64,000 nt of DNA. Source: Streptomyces formicae (GTDB lineage: Bacteria; Actinomycetota; Actinomycetes; Streptomycetales; Streptomycetaceae). Below are positions 24,001 through 33,010 of the stretch, in pieces. The position numbers were made by a program, and so were the translations under genes. The notes under the pieces were generated by a model. The model had not been told where the DNA came from and ran no database searches. It saw nothing but the letters and a program-made list of their open reading frames with translations. Location: NCBI RefSeq assembly GCF_002556545.1, contig NZ_CP022685.1:6364001-6428000 (forward strand), read 5' to 3'. How positions within the stretch are numbered: the first letter of the stretch is position 1; every line of letters begins with the position of its first letter.

Positions 24001-25095
24001 TTGAGCTCGAACGGTCACGCCCGCACCGCCGCCTTCGCGATAGGCGCCGCCACCTGCACCGTTCTCGGTGCGCTGCTCGTCGGCGGCTCCGGTGAAGTCA
24101 GTGCGAGCCCGCCGCCCGAGCCGAAGGTTCAGGACGAGTTCGATTCGCTCGGCCCCGCGGTGCGGGCGGCCAAGCTCTCCGACGGGCGCACGGCGCACTA
24201 CTCGGACACCGGTGAGAAGGACGGCAAGCCCGTGCTGTTCATCGGCGGCACCGGCACCAGCGCCCGTGCGTCGCACATGACGGACTTCTTCCGTTCGACG
24301 CGCGAGGACCTGGGCCTGCGGCTCATCTCCGTGGAGCGCAACGGCTTCGGCGACACCGACTACGACAAGAAGCTGGGCAAGGCCGACTTCGCGAAGGACG
24401 CCATCGAGGTCCTCGACAAGATCGGCGTCGACGACGTCTCGGTGATCGCGATCTCCGGTGGCGGCCCCTACGCCGCCGAGCTCGCCGCGCGGGCCCCCGG
24501 CCGGATCTCGCAGCTCCACCTCGCGGCCGCCTTGCCGCCCTACGGTGACAAGCCGGCCTACTGCGGCCTGTCCGACGACGCGCTCGCCGCCGCCGTCAAG
24601 GACCAGATCAAGGACCCGCGCAAGTGGTGGGCCTTCCCCGACGACAGCCCGGTGAAGTCGATTCCCGGCTTCGCCGACACCGCGTACGAGGAGGGAGCGC
24701 GCACCTACAACCAGCGCGGCCAGCAGGCCGACCCGGCGCCGCAGGTGCACGAGCAGAAGCTGTACTGCCAGCGCCCCGGGCCCGACCTGTCGAAGCTGGA
24801 CGCCCCCGTCTACCTCTACGGCGGCAAGAAGGACACCACCGTGCCGCCGTCGACGCTGAAGACGTGGCAGGAGGCGCTGCCGGGCAAGGCGAAGGTGCGG
24901 ACGTACGCCGACTCCGGCCATGACGTGCAGTACCGGCACTGGGACCAGATCCTGGTCGATCTGGCCGGGCACGGGGACCGTACGGTCGTGTGCAAGGGCG
25001 GCAGGACGCGGGTGCTCGTCGCGCGTGAGGCCGACCGGTTCGTCGACAAGGGCAAGGCCACGCTGGGCAGCTGCGCCTGGGTCAAGAAGAAGTAG
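24001..25095 (+). CDS. Secreted alpha/beta hydrolase
   Basis: 364 residues. An N-terminal signal segment ([21 protein letters not shown]) is followed by an alpha/beta hydrolase domain with an apparent triad Ser152 (AISGGGPY), Asp278 ([10 protein letters not shown]) and His307 (DSGHDVQY). The oxyanion HG-like motif is IGGTGT. A C-terminal tail of about 45 residues has two Cys that could form a disulphide. Start is a TTG at 24001 with GGAG six bases upstream. Substrate unknown. It converges on a kinase gene only 12 bases away. Confidence 0.8.
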   Translation: MSSNGHARTAAFAIGAATCTVLGALLVGGSGEVSASPPPEPKVQDEFDSLGPAVRAAKLSDGRTAHYSDTGEKDGKPVLFIGGTGTSARASHMTDFFRSTREDLGLRLISVERNGFGDTDYDKKLGKADFAKDAIEVLDKIGVDDVSVIAISGGGPYAAELAARAPGRISQLHLAAALPPYGDKPAYCGLSDDALAAAVKDQIKDPRKWWAFPDDSPVKSIPGFADTAYEEGARTYNQRGQQADPAPQVHEQKLYCQRPGPDLSKLDAPVYLYGGKKDTTVPPSTLKTWQEALPGKAKVRTYADSGHDVQYRHWDQILVDLAGHGDRTVVCKGGRTRVLVAREADRFVDKGKATLGSCAWVKKK

Positions 25096-25107
25096 CAGTC
25101 AGCGGGG

Positions 25108-26511
25108 TCAAGAAGAAGCGGGCAGGGTCAGACGGAACAGCGCGCCGCCGCCCGGGGCCCGTTCCGCCGTCAGCTCCGCGCCGTGCGCGTGCGCGATCTG
25201 GCGTGCCATCGCGAGGCCGAGGCCCGATCCCGGCAGGGCGCGGGCCTTCTCGGCGCGGTAGAAGCGGTCGAAGACGTAGGGCAGGTCCTCCTCGGCGATG
25301 CCGGGGCCGTGGTCGCGCACGGTCAGGGACGTGGGGGTCAGCGCGACCTCGACGGGGGCGCCGGGCGGGCTGAACTTGGCGGCGTTGTCGAGCAGGTTGG
25401 TGAGCAGCCGTGACAGGCGCGCCGGTACGCCGGGGACGCTGAGGTCCGCCGCCTCCGGTGCGACCTGGAGGCCGAAGGGGACGGCGGGCCAGTGGCCGCG
25501 GGCGGCGTCGACCCCGTGGGCGACCAGGGGAGCGAGCCGCACTTCCTCCAGGAGGGGCTGAGGCTCCTCCTCCCTGGCCAGTTCGATCAAGTCGTTGACG
25601 AGCCCGGTGACTTCGCGCAGTTGGCGGCCGAGCGCGCCGGACGCCCGGTCGCGCTGAGCATCCGTCAGGCGCTCGGCCTTGGCGAGGAGTTCGGCGTTCG
25701 TACGCAGTGCGGTGAGCGGCGTGCGCAGCTCGTGCGAGGCGTCGGCGACCAGGCGGCGGCGGGCCGCGACGGACTCCTCCAGTTCGGCGAGCATGGTGTT
25801 GAACGTGGCGGCCAGGCGGGTGACTTCGTCCTGGTGGCCTTCGCGTCCCGGCGGGCCGGGGGGCAGTTCGATGCGGTGGCGGGCGTCGCGGGTGGCCGCG
25901 ATGCGTTCGGCGGTGGCGGTGAGGCGGGTGATCGGTGCGAGGCCGGTGCGCGAGACCCAGTAGCCGCCGAGTCCGGAGAGCAGCACTCCGGCGCCGCCCA
26001 CGGCGGCGAGCAGGGACGCGGCCTGGCTGACGCCGCGTTCGGCGATGTCGGCGCGCAGGGCGACCTGGACGGCCTCGCCGTCCTTGCCGAACGTGGTGGT
26101 GTACATCCGCCCCGGCTTACCGCCGGGGAGGGTGAAGTTCGAGTAGTACGGGGCCTGTTGACCGGCGGCGACGCGGCGGGTCGGCTGCGTCACGGGCAGC
26201 AGGTACGGCTTCGACGGGTCGTCCGCGGAGTCCTCGGGGACGATCTGCGAGCAGGCGGGGGCGCCCAGGAAGCGGCACTCGCCCGTCACGACGCCGGGCC
26301 CCTCGATGCGGTGCTGCTGGGCGATGAGCCCGGCGGACTGCGCGAGGTTCTGGTCGAGTTGCTGGTAGAGCTTGTAGCGGATCACGAAGAACGCGGCGGC
26401 GCACACCCCGATCGCCACCAGTGCGACGGCGGCGGCCGCCATCAGCGCCAGTCGGGTGCGCAGCGGCCTGCGGCGCTGCCAGCGCGCGCCGAGCCTGCGC
26501 CGGGCGCTCAC
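25108..26511 (-). CDS. Membrane sensor histidine kinase
   Basis: 467 residues: membrane segment about 22-44, extracytoplasmic loop of about 120 residues with two Cys ([14 protein letters not shown]), second membrane segment about 165-187, HAMP, HisKA with His260 ([10 protein letters not shown]), HATPase_c with [18 protein letters not shown] and [11 protein letters not shown] start overlaps the regulator stop (GTGA), so it is coupled to it. A divergent glycosyltransferase/epimerase pair is the apparent target, so an envelope signal is plausible but not shown. Confidence 0.95.
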   Translation of the reverse strand: MSARRRLGARWQRRRPLRTRLALMAAAAVALVAIGVCAAAFFVIRYKLYQQLDQNLAQSAGLIAQQHRIEGPGVVTGECRFLGAPACSQIVPEDSADDPSKPYLLPVTQPTRRVAAGQQAPYYSNFTLPGGKPGRMYTTTFGKDGEAVQVALRADIAERGVSQAASLLAAVGGAGVLLSGLGGYWVSRTGLAPITRLTATAERIAATRDARHRIELPPGPPGREGHQDEVTRLAATFNTMLAELEESVAARRRLVADASHELRTPLTALRTNAELLAKAERLTDAQRDRASGALGRQLREVTGLVNDLIELAREEEPQPLLEEVRLAPLVAHGVDAARGHWPAVPFGLQVAPEAADLSVPGVPARLSRLLTNLLDNAAKFSPPGAPVEVALTPTSLTVRDHGPGIAEEDLPYVFDRFYRAEKARALPGSGLGLAMARQIAHAHGAELTAERAPGGGALFRLTLPASS

Positions 26512-27251
26512 GGGGTGCCGAGCCGGTAGCCGACGCCGTGCACGGTGTGCACCAGGCGAGCCTCGCCGCCCGACTCCAGTTTGCGGCGCAGGTAACCGAC
26601 GTACACCGCGAGGGAGTTGGAGTCCGGGCCGAAGTCGCGGCCCCAGACCGTGCGCTGGATGAGGTCGCGCGGCAGGACCTGGCCCGCGTTGCGCAGGAGC
26701 AGTTCGAGGAGGGCGGCCTCGGTGCGGCTGAACTCCACGGCGCGCCCGCCCCGGCGGCCGGTGCGGCTGACCGGGTCAAGGACCAGATCGCCGTACGAGA
26801 GGGCGTCGTCGTCGCGTTCGGGCTGCTCGGGCGTCACGCGGCGAAGCAGCGCCCGGACGCGGGCCACCAGCTCGTCGAGGGCGAACGGCTTGACCAGGTA
26901 GTCGTCGGCGCCCGCGTCGAGGCCGTCGACGCGCTCGCTCACCGAGTCCAGGGCGGTGAGCACGAGGACCGGGGTGCGATCGCCCGCCGCGCGCAGCTGG
27001 CGGCAGACGGCGAGGCCGTCCATGACCGGCATCAGGACGTCGAGGACGAGCAGGTCGGGCTGCCAGCGGGCGACCGCGAGGAGCGCGCGGTGGCCGTCGG
27101 CCGCGCCGCGGACCCGGTGGCCCTCGATCGTGAGGGCGTCCTCCACCGCGGCGCGCACCTCGGGGTCGTCGTCGACGACGAGGATCTTGTGGGGCGCCGG
27201 TTCCGCGCCGCCCGGTGGGGCGCCCTTGCCGGGCGCGCTCGTGAAGCTCAT
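26508..27251 (-). CDS. OmpR-family response regulator
   Basis: 247 residues: short N-terminal extension (about 20), receiver with VVDDD, phospho-acceptor Asp71 (LLVLDVLMPVMDG) and Lys in LVKPF, and a winged-helix domain ending VYVGYLRRKL...VHGVGYRLG. Upstream, ACCCTCT occurs twice with a 10-base period (27282-27298), a layout typical of sites for this family, between it and the divergent murG-like gene. Confidence 0.95.
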   Translation of the reverse strand: MSFTSAPGKGAPPGGAEPAPHKILVVDDDPEVRAAVEDALTIEGHRVRGAADGHRALLAVARWQPDLLVLDVLMPVMDGLAVCRQLRAAGDRTPVLVLTALDSVSERVDGLDAGADDYLVKPFALDELVARVRALLRRVTPEQPERDDDALSYGDLVLDPVSRTGRRGGRAVEFSRTEAALLELLLRNAGQVLPRDLIQRTVWGRDFGPDSNSLAVYVGYLRRKLESGGEARLVHTVHGVGYRLGTP

Positions 27252-27281
27252 GCCCCCACGGTGCCAAACGTGCTTCTTAAA

Positions 27282-27298
27282 ACCCTCTTAGACCCTCT
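27282..27298. promoter_or_regulatory. Direct repeat ACCCTCT, likely regulator site
   Basis: ACCCTCT at 27282-27288 and 27292-27298, ten bases apart, in the 64-bp divergent region. TAATGC at 27301-27306 could be the -10 of the murG-like gene (start 27316), leaving little or no leader. The repeats would sit at its -35 position, as for a class II activator. Confidence 0.5.
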
Positions 27299-27315
27299 CG
27301 TAATGCTCCATTGCC

Positions 27316-28497
27316 ATGCGAACCTCTCACTCCGGTCCCGCGGATCGTCCGGGCCGCTCCCGTCTCTCCGTCGTGATCGGTGCGGGCGGCACCGGCGGCC
27401 ACATCTATCCGGGCCTCGCCCTCGCCGACGCGCTGCGCCGGGCCGTGCCGGACGCGGTGATCTCCTTCGTCGGCACGGAGCGCGGCCTGGAGACCCGGCT
27501 GATACCGGACGCCGGCTACCGCCTGCACACCGTCGACATGATCCCCTTCGACCCCTCGCTCGGCGCCCGCCGCTACCTGCTGCCCGCCGCGCTGGTGAAG
27601 TCGGGCGCCCAGTGCCGGACCATCCTGCGCGAGCAGGGCGCGCAGGTCGCCGTCGGCATGGGCGGCTACCCGAGCGCCCCCGTCATCGTCGGCGCCCGCA
27701 TGGCGGGCCTGCCGAGCCTGATCCACGAGTCCAACGCCGTGCCGGGCCGCGCCAACCGGTTCGCGGCCCGCCTCACCCCGAACATCGCGGTCGCCTTCGA
27801 CCGCAGCCGCGCCCATCTGCCCGGCGGCGAGCGCGCGTTCACCACGGGCATGCCCATCGCGGCGCCGCTCGCCGCCCTGGACAGGACCGCGCTGCGGGCC
27901 GAGGCGCGGCGGGCGCTCGGCGTGCCCGAAGGGCGGCGCCTGGTCCTCTTCAACGGCGGCAGCCTGGGCGCCAAGCGCCTCACGGAGGCCGCGCTCGGGC
28001 TCGCCGCGCGCTGGCAGGGGCGGCCCGACGTGTATCTGCTGATCAAGACGGGCCCCGCGGCCCTGGACGAGGCGCGGGACCGGCTCGCGTACGAGGGCGG
28101 CGGTGGCGTCGCACGGGCCGTGCCCTACCTCGACCGCATGGACCTCGCCTACGCGGCCGCCGACCTCGTCGTCTGCCGCGCGGGTTCGGCGACCGTCGCC
28201 GAGCTCGCCGCGACCGGCGTGCCCGCCGTCCTCGTGCCCTACCCGCACGCGCCGGGCGACCACCAGACCCACAACGCCCGGGTCCTGACCGACGCGGGCG
28301 CGGGGCTCCTGCTGCCCGACGAGGAGACGACCGCGGAGCGCCTCGCCGACCTCGTGGGGCCGCTGCTCGTGGACCCCGCGCGGCTCGCCGCGATGAGCGG
28401 CGCCGCGGAGCCGGGGCCGCACGCCCGCGCCGCCGACCTGCTCGCCGAGCGGGTCCTCGGACTCACCCACCACACACCCCACCTGGAGTACGCATGA
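27316..28497 (+). CDS. MurG-like UDP-GlcNAc glycosyltransferase
   Basis: 393 residues, GT28 family. It keeps the MurG landmarks: N-terminal G-loop GAGGTGGHIYPGLALADAL, GMGGYPSAP, HESNAVPGRANR, the sugar-nucleotide loop GGSLGAKRL, and CRAGSATVAELAATGVPAVLVPYPHAPGDHQTHNA. MurG adds GlcNAc to lipid I in cell-wall synthesis; this copy is probably an accessory paralogue, because it sits outside any division/cell-wall cluster and beside a two-component system. ATGA overlap couples it to an epimerase gene, so it may use a modified donor or be induced by envelope stress. The acceptor cannot be told from sequence. Confidence 0.85.
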   Translation: MRTSHSGPADRPGRSRLSVVIGAGGTGGHIYPGLALADALRRAVPDAVISFVGTERGLETRLIPDAGYRLHTVDMIPFDPSLGARRYLLPAALVKSGAQCRTILREQGAQVAVGMGGYPSAPVIVGARMAGLPSLIHESNAVPGRANRFAARLTPNIAVAFDRSRAHLPGGERAFTTGMPIAAPLAALDRTALRAEARRALGVPEGRRLVLFNGGSLGAKRLTEAALGLAARWQGRPDVYLLIKTGPAALDEARDRLAYEGGGGVARAVPYLDRMDLAYAAADLVVCRAGSATVAELAATGVPAVLVPYPHAPGDHQTHNARVLTDAGAGLLLPDEETTAERLADLVGPLLVDPARLAAMSGAAEPGPHARAADLLAERVLGLTHHTPHLEYA

Positions 28498-29519
28498 GCA
28501 CCTCTTCCCCGCAGGACTTCTCCCGGCAGGACTTCTCCTGGCAGGACCGCACCGTCCTCGTCACCGGCGCCGAGGGCTTCATCGGCTCGACGCTCGTCGA
28601 CCTGCTGCTCGAAGCGGGCGCGAAGGTCCGGGCGTTCGTGCATTACAAGCCGTACGCCGAGAAGGGGCACCTGGCCCATCTGCTCGGCGACCCGAGGGTC
28701 GAGATGCTCGCGGGCGACGTGCGGGACGCCGGGCGCGTGATGGACGCGGTCGAGGGCTGCGACACGGTCTTCCACCTGGCCGCGCTGATCGGCATCCCGT
28801 ACTCGTACGACTCGCCGGGCGCGTACGTCCAGACGAACGTGGTCGGCACCGAGAACATCGCGGAGGCGTGCAGGCGGCACTCCGTGCGGCGGCTCGTCCA
28901 CACCTCCACCAGCGAGGTGTACGGCACGGCGCTCACGGCGCCGATCAGCGAGGCGCATCCGCTCCAGCCGCAGTCGCCCTACTCGGCTTCGAAGATCGGC
29001 GCCGACATGATGGCGCTGTCCCACTGGCACGCGTTCGAGCTGCCGGTGACGGTGGTGCGGCCCTTCAACACGTACGGTCCGCGGCAGTCGGCCCGTGCGG
29101 TGATCCCCACGATCCTGGCCCAACTGCACGCCGGTGCGCGGGAGATCAAGCTCGGCTCGCTGACGCCGACTCGCGACTTCACGTATGTCACCGACACCGC
29201 GCGGGGGTTCATGGCGCTCGCGGTGGCCGATCGGGCGCTGGGGCACGCGGTGAACCTGGGGGTCGGACGGGAGATCTCCATCGGCGATCTGGCTCAGGCG
29301 CTGATCGTCGCGTCCGGGCGTGAGGCGTCCGTGGTCGTCGACCCCGCGCGGCTTCGCCCTTCGGGCAGCGAGGTGGAGCGGCTTCTGTCGGACAACTCGC
29401 GGGCCCGCGAGTTCTCCGGGTGGGTCCCCGAGGTCTCCTTGGCGGAGGGCCTCAAGCTGACGTCCGCCTGGGTCGCCGAGAACCTGCACCTCTTTGCTCC
29501 TGAGCGGTACCAGGTCTGA
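28494..29519 (+). CDS. NAD-dependent sugar-nucleotide epimerase/dehydratase
   Basis: 341-residue extended SDR. Rossmann motif TGAEGFIG (about 24-31), Ser/Thr in HTSTSEVYG and the catalytic YxxxK pair Tyr163/Lys167 (YSASKIGAD). The family's RPFNTYGPRQSARAVIP and TRDFTYVTDTARGF blocks are present. An odd N-terminal repeat (QDFSRQDFSWQD) precedes the fold. The ATG overlaps the murG-like stop. It probably makes the sugar nucleotide used by its partner; the exact reaction (4-epimerase, 4,6-dehydratase) is not decided by sequence. Confidence 0.85.
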   Translation: MSTSSPQDFSRQDFSWQDRTVLVTGAEGFIGSTLVDLLLEAGAKVRAFVHYKPYAEKGHLAHLLGDPRVEMLAGDVRDAGRVMDAVEGCDTVFHLAALIGIPYSYDSPGAYVQTNVVGTENIAEACRRHSVRRLVHTSTSEVYGTALTAPISEAHPLQPQSPYSASKIGADMMALSHWHAFELPVTVVRPFNTYGPRQSARAVIPTILAQLHAGAREIKLGSLTPTRDFTYVTDTARGFMALAVADRALGHAVNLGVGREISIGDLAQALIVASGREASVVVDPARLRPSGSEVERLLSDNSRAREFSGWVPEVSLAEGLKLTSAWVAENLHLFAPERYQV

Positions 29520-29557
29520 CCTTTCGCCGCGGGCCGGTGGGGGCTGCGGTCGGCACG

Positions 29558-29585
29558 GCCCCGTCAGGGGCGCGGGGAACTGCGC
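29558..29585 (-). repeat. Dispersed intergenic element, copy D
   Basis: Reverse orientation: GCCCCGTCAGGGGCGCGG then GAACTGCGC, between the convergent epimerase and TetR genes. Confidence 0.8.
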
Positions 29586-29648
29586 GAGCAAGCGAAGCGC
29601 GCCCTCACCCGCCGTGCGACCGTCGGCGGCAGACGCGACCGCGCGCCC

Positions 29649-30281
29649 TTACGGGGCGTCGGCGGCCGCCGCCAAGCCGCCCAGGAGGAGCAGGGTGAAG
29701 CGGCGGGCCCATTCGGTGTCCACCGGTTCCGCGCTGACCAAGGCGCGGTGCACCACCGCTCCCGCGATCACGTCGAAGATGAGGTCGGCCGTGCGGGCGG
29801 CGGAGACGGGGTCCGGCTCGGCGGGGAGTTCGCCGCGCTCCTGGGCCCGCGCCCGTCCGGCGAGGACCAGGCGCTTTTGGCGGTCGACGATGGACGTGCG
29901 GATCCGCTCCCGCAGCGGCGCGTCCGTCGTCGACTCCGCGACCACCGCCATCAGCGCCGTCTTGGTCTCGGGGCGCCCGAGCAGCAGCGCGAACTGGAGG
30001 ACGACGCCCTCGATGTCCGCGGCGAGGCTGCCCCTGTCCGGCAGTTCCAGCTCGTCGAAGAGTTCCGCGACCGCGTCCACGACCAGCTCGCTCTTGCCCG
30101 CCCAGCGCCGGTACAGGGTGGTCTTGGCGACGCCAGCGCGCGTGGCCACGTCGCTCAGGGTCAGCTTGGACCAGCCGAGTTCGACCAGGCCCTGACGGGT
30201 CGCCTCCAGGATCGCGGCGTCGGCCGTCGCGCTGCGCGGGCGGCCTCCGGTGCGGGCGGGAGGTGTGATGCGGCTCTGCAT
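29649..30281 (-). CDS. TetR-family regulator
   Basis: 210 residues: N-terminal helix-turn-helix (ILEATRQGLVELGWSKLTLSDVATRAGVAKTTLYRRWAGKSELV) and a TetR_C_11-like C-terminal domain. The ATG at 30281 (MQSRITPP) is preferred; TATGGT seven bases upstream could be its -10 on a leaderless transcript. An in-frame ATG at 30293 is the alternative. A palindrome at 30376-30392 in the divergent region is a candidate binding site. Target unknown; the divergent gene encodes a thioredoxin-like protein. Confidence 0.85.
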   Translation of the reverse strand: MQSRITPPARTGGRPRSATADAAILEATRQGLVELGWSKLTLSDVATRAGVAKTTLYRRWAGKSELVVDAVAELFDELELPDRGSLAADIEGVVLQFALLLGRPETKTALMAVVAESTTDAPLRERIRTSIVDRQKRLVLAGRARAQERGELPAEPDPVSAARTADLIFDVIAGAVVHRALVSAEPVDTEWARRFTLLLLGGLAAAADAP

Positions 30282-30375
30282 GCCCGCGACCATACCGGCC
30301 AGTACGGATGGGGTCGGGGTGCCGCGTGAGCGAGATCACCGCGGCCGTCTTCCCACGTCCGGGGCGCGCCAGTTA

Positions 30376-30392
30376 CGCTACGACGCGTAGCG
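30376..30392. promoter_or_regulatory. Palindrome CGCTACG-ACG-CGTAGCG
   Basis: Perfect 7-bp arms around ACG, in the 312-bp divergent gap between the TetR gene and the thioredoxin gene. Shape and position fit a TetR operator. The rest of the gap holds a GGGGTGGGGACCCC hairpin but no gene. Confidence 0.6.
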
Positions 30393-30593
30393 AAAGCAGA
30401 TGGGCGCGGCGAACGGCGCACTCCTACGCCCATGAGCGAGAGCCACGAGAGACAACCACATGTGCGGGGTGGGGACCCCGCGTCAACCACCGGTCCTCCT
30501 CGGGACCTTGAACCGAGCCCCACGCATGCCCCGTAATCCGGCGGAGGCTGCGGACCGGCACGGTTCCCGCACGGCTTGGGGGAGGATGTACTC

Positions 30594-31574
30594 ATGCAGC
30601 CACGGAACATGTCCATGAGTGGAGTCGTCGACCTCGCCGCGGTGAAGGCGGCCCAGGAGGCCAAGGCGAAGGCGGAGCAGGCGCGCGCCGAAGCGGCCAG
30701 GCAGGGCGGTGGTGCCCCGGCCGGCGTCTCACCGGCGAGTCTCGTCATCGACGTCGACGAGGCGGGTTTTGAGCACGAGGTCCTGCAGCGTTCCGCCGAG
30801 GTCCCGGTCGTCATCGACTTCTGGGCCGAGTGGTGCGAACCGTGCAAGCAGCTGAGCCCCCTCCTCGAGCGCCTCGCGCAGGAGTACAACGGCCGCTTCC
30901 TTCTTGCCAAGATCGACGTCGACGCCAACCAGATGCTGATGCAGCAGTTCGGGGTCCAGGGGATCCCGGCCGTCTTCGCTGTGGTGGCCGGGCAGGCCCT
31001 GCCCCTCTTCCAGGGCGCGGCCCCCGAGGCGCAGATCCGCCAGACGCTCGACCAGCTGATCCAGGTCGGCGAGGAGCGCTTCGGCCTGACCGGTCTGGTG
31101 GTCGACCCGGACGCGCAGGGGCAGCAGGCCCCGGTGGCGGCCGAGGTGCCCGCGGGTCCTTACGACGCGCTGCTCGAAGCGGCCGTGCGGGCGCTGGACG
31201 CGGGCGATCTGGCCGGCGCGGTGCAGGCGTACAAGAACGTGCTCAGCGACGACCCGGGCAACACGGAGGCCAAGCTCGGCCTCGCCCAGGCCGAACTGCT
31301 CCAGCGCGTCCAGGGCCTCGACCCGCAGCAGGTCCGCAAGGACGCGGCCGACCGCCCCGCGGACGTCGCGGCGCAGATCGCCGCGGCCGACCTGGATCTG
31401 GTCGGCGGCCACGTCGAGGACGCCTTCGGGCGCCTCATCGACGCGGTCAAGCGCACGGCGGGCGACGACAGGGACGCCGCGCGGGTGCGCCTGCTCGAAC
31501 TCTTCGACGTGGTGGGTTCGGACGACCCGAGGGTGACGGCGGCGCGCACGGCGCTCGCGCGGGTGCTCTTCTGA
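30594..31574 (+). CDS. Thioredoxin-domain protein with TPR-like tail
   Basis: 326 residues (CnoX/YbbN-like). An Ala/Lys-rich N-terminal helix (about 15-38) leads to a thioredoxin fold with the redox motif WCEPC (Cys81, Cys84) and the cis-proline motif QGIPAVF. From about 195 two or three TPR-like helical repeats follow (ALEAAVRALDAGDLAGAVQAYKNVLSDDPGNTEAKLGLAQAELL). YbbN proteins act as chaperone-thioredoxins that guard substrates during oxidative or bleach stress; that role is inferred here. The ATG at 30594 has GGGGGAGG nine bases upstream. Confidence 0.9.
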   Translation: MQPRNMSMSGVVDLAAVKAAQEAKAKAEQARAEAARQGGGAPAGVSPASLVIDVDEAGFEHEVLQRSAEVPVVIDFWAEWCEPCKQLSPLLERLAQEYNGRFLLAKIDVDANQMLMQQFGVQGIPAVFAVVAGQALPLFQGAAPEAQIRQTLDQLIQVGEERFGLTGLVVDPDAQGQQAPVAAEVPAGPYDALLEAAVRALDAGDLAGAVQAYKNVLSDDPGNTEAKLGLAQAELLQRVQGLDPQQVRKDAADRPADVAAQIAAADLDLVGGHVEDAFGRLIDAVKRTAGDDRDAARVRLLELFDVVGSDDPRVTAARTALARVLF

Positions 31575-31658
31575 CGCCTGCACCCACCCCTCGGCTGACC
31601 AGTCCCTAAACGCGGGGGCTTGTGATGCCCGAGTGAAAACCTCGCCCCCAGGCGTCAC

Positions 31659-31698
31659 AGCGGCCGCGCTTTACCAAAACTTGGTAAACGCGGCCGCT
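31659..31698. terminator. Long hairpin with TTTACCAA/TTGGTAAA core
   Basis: AGCGGCCGCG plus TTTACCAA pairs with TTGGTAAA plus CGCGGCCGCT: 18 paired bases with a single bulged C at 31669 and the loop AAC. It lies 85 bases after the thioredoxin gene; either a terminator or, since its core is AT-rich and symmetrical, a protein-binding site. Confidence 0.6.
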
Positions 31699-31826
31699 GT
31701 TACTTGGAGTAAGACGACGCGGTCCTTCTGACCCCATTCGGCCGCCGATGCCCCGTTCTGCTCCGGCCCATTGAGCCACCGTCCGTGCTCGACCGATACC
31801 GCGCGGTCGCGCTTCGGTTATCCCCC

Positions 31827-31844
31827 CGTTACTAGCGAGTAACG
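31827..31844. promoter_or_regulatory. Palindrome CGTTACT-AGCG-AGTAACG
   Basis: Perfect 7-bp arms with a 4-base centre. The half-site TTACT/AGTAA recurs at 31700-31712 (TTACT-TGG-AGTAA). It fits a TetR-type operator acting on the downstream DUF6230 operon; the regulator is not identified. Confidence 0.55.
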
Positions 31845-32220
31845 AACCCCCTTGTGCGGGGGCCGAGAATGCACCACGATCGGCGACGCTCGGTCCAATA
31901 ACCCGCAGCCCGACAGCCAATCGGGGAGCGGCGTTTCTGGGTCCCCACCGAGCAGGCCGGTGACGCCGTCGCCGGTCTTGGACAGGGGGGTCTCTGCCGG
32001 TTCCGGCAGGGCCTGTCCGCGAGGTTGTGCGTGATGCGTCAGGCGCGACCAGTGGTTGTCGCTCGGGGGTGATCGCCGGTGATGTGTGGTGCGGTTGTGC
32101 GCCTCCGAAGCGGGCGCTCTCCTTCCCGAGGACGTAGCACTTCTCCCATCCCTGCCCGGCTGAACCGCCCGAACGGGAGCAGTCAGGGCCGGAGATGTAC
32201 GTCCGAGAAGGAGGAAAGTC

Positions 32221-32841
32221 ATGGAATCCGTGGCTCGTGGCGGAACCAGATGGAAGCGGTTCGCCGTAGTCATGGTGCCGAGCGTCGCGGCGACTGCCGC
32301 GATAGGCGTGGCCCTGTCCCAGGGTGCGCTCGCGGCATCGTTCAGTGTGTCCGGTCAGCAGTTCAAGGTGACCGCCAAGACGCTCGACGGTACGGGGTTC
32401 GTCCAGTACGGCGCCCTCGACAGCGGAAAGTCGGGCAACCACCCGGTGTCCGTCGTCGGCATCGAAGAAGCGAAGATCACCAACCTCTGCCAGTCCGTGG
32501 TCGTTCCGGTCCCGGTCTTCGGCGACGTGTCGATGGTGCTCAAGGCCGGCGGCAAGGGTCACGACCGGGTCGAGGCCAAGAAGCTCTACATCGACGCCGA
32601 CAGCATGAAGGTCGCCAAGCCGACCTTCAACAACGTCGACATCGGTGTCTCGGTCGACCAGACCACCAAGGGGCCGGGTCCGGCCAAGGGCGACAAGTAC
32701 GCCCCGGACTCGTTCGCTCAGCAGGCCGAGTCGGTGCACTTCGAGGGTGTCCAGCAGCGCGCGTGGGCGACCACCGCCGGCACCTTCAAGCTCTCCGGCC
32801 TCGGCATGTCGGTCAAGAAGGGCAAGCACGAGTGCTACTAG
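32221..32841 (+). CDS. DUF6230 exported protein
   Basis: 206 residues. Signal peptide about 1-39 (KRFAVVMVPSVAATAAIGVALSQGALA), then a beta-rich domain of the DUF6230 family (FSVSGQQFKVTAKTLDGTGFVQYG, VVGIEEAKITNLCQSV). It has two Cys (CQSV and the C-terminal HECY). Excellent ribosome site GAAGGAGGAAAG. First gene of a three-gene cell-surface operon with DUF6114 and a Lys/Asp-rich exported protein. No function is established for the family. Confidence 0.85.
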   Translation: MESVARGGTRWKRFAVVMVPSVAATAAIGVALSQGALAASFSVSGQQFKVTAKTLDGTGFVQYGALDSGKSGNHPVSVVGIEEAKITNLCQSVVVPVPVFGDVSMVLKAGGKGHDRVEAKKLYIDADSMKVAKPTFNNVDIGVSVDQTTKGPGPAKGDKYAPDSFAQQAESVHFEGVQQRAWATTAGTFKLSGLGMSVKKGKHECY

Positions 32842-33010
32842 GGCGGTTGACGCCCTGGTGCCGCGTACGCGGATGAGTACGCGGGTCGGTACGCATTCGA
32901 TGCGATGAACGGCCGGGCGCGGGGGCGCGACGGCACACTTGCGGAGCCGTCCCCGTGCCCGACACCGCACGACACACAGAACCAACGCCATTCCCGAGGA
33001 GCTGTACGAC

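Larger units (their letters stand above)
31575..32220. other. 646-bp intergenic stretch rich in palindromes
   Basis: No gene is convincing here. Contents: a strong hairpin (31659-31698), two palindromes of similar half-sites (31700-31712 and 31827-31844), a CTGCCGG-TTC-CCGGCAG-like hairpin near 31995-32011, and a GAAGGAGGAAAG ribosome site ending at the DUF6230 start. The length suggests a complex promoter or an unrecognised small RNA. Confidence 0.6.

Noticed and set aside
26421..28480. Very long plus-strand frame through the response regulator and murG-like genes
   Set aside because: Only its last third, from 28494, is real (the epimerase). The rest is out of frame with two clear genes and has Arg/Pro/Gly shadow composition.
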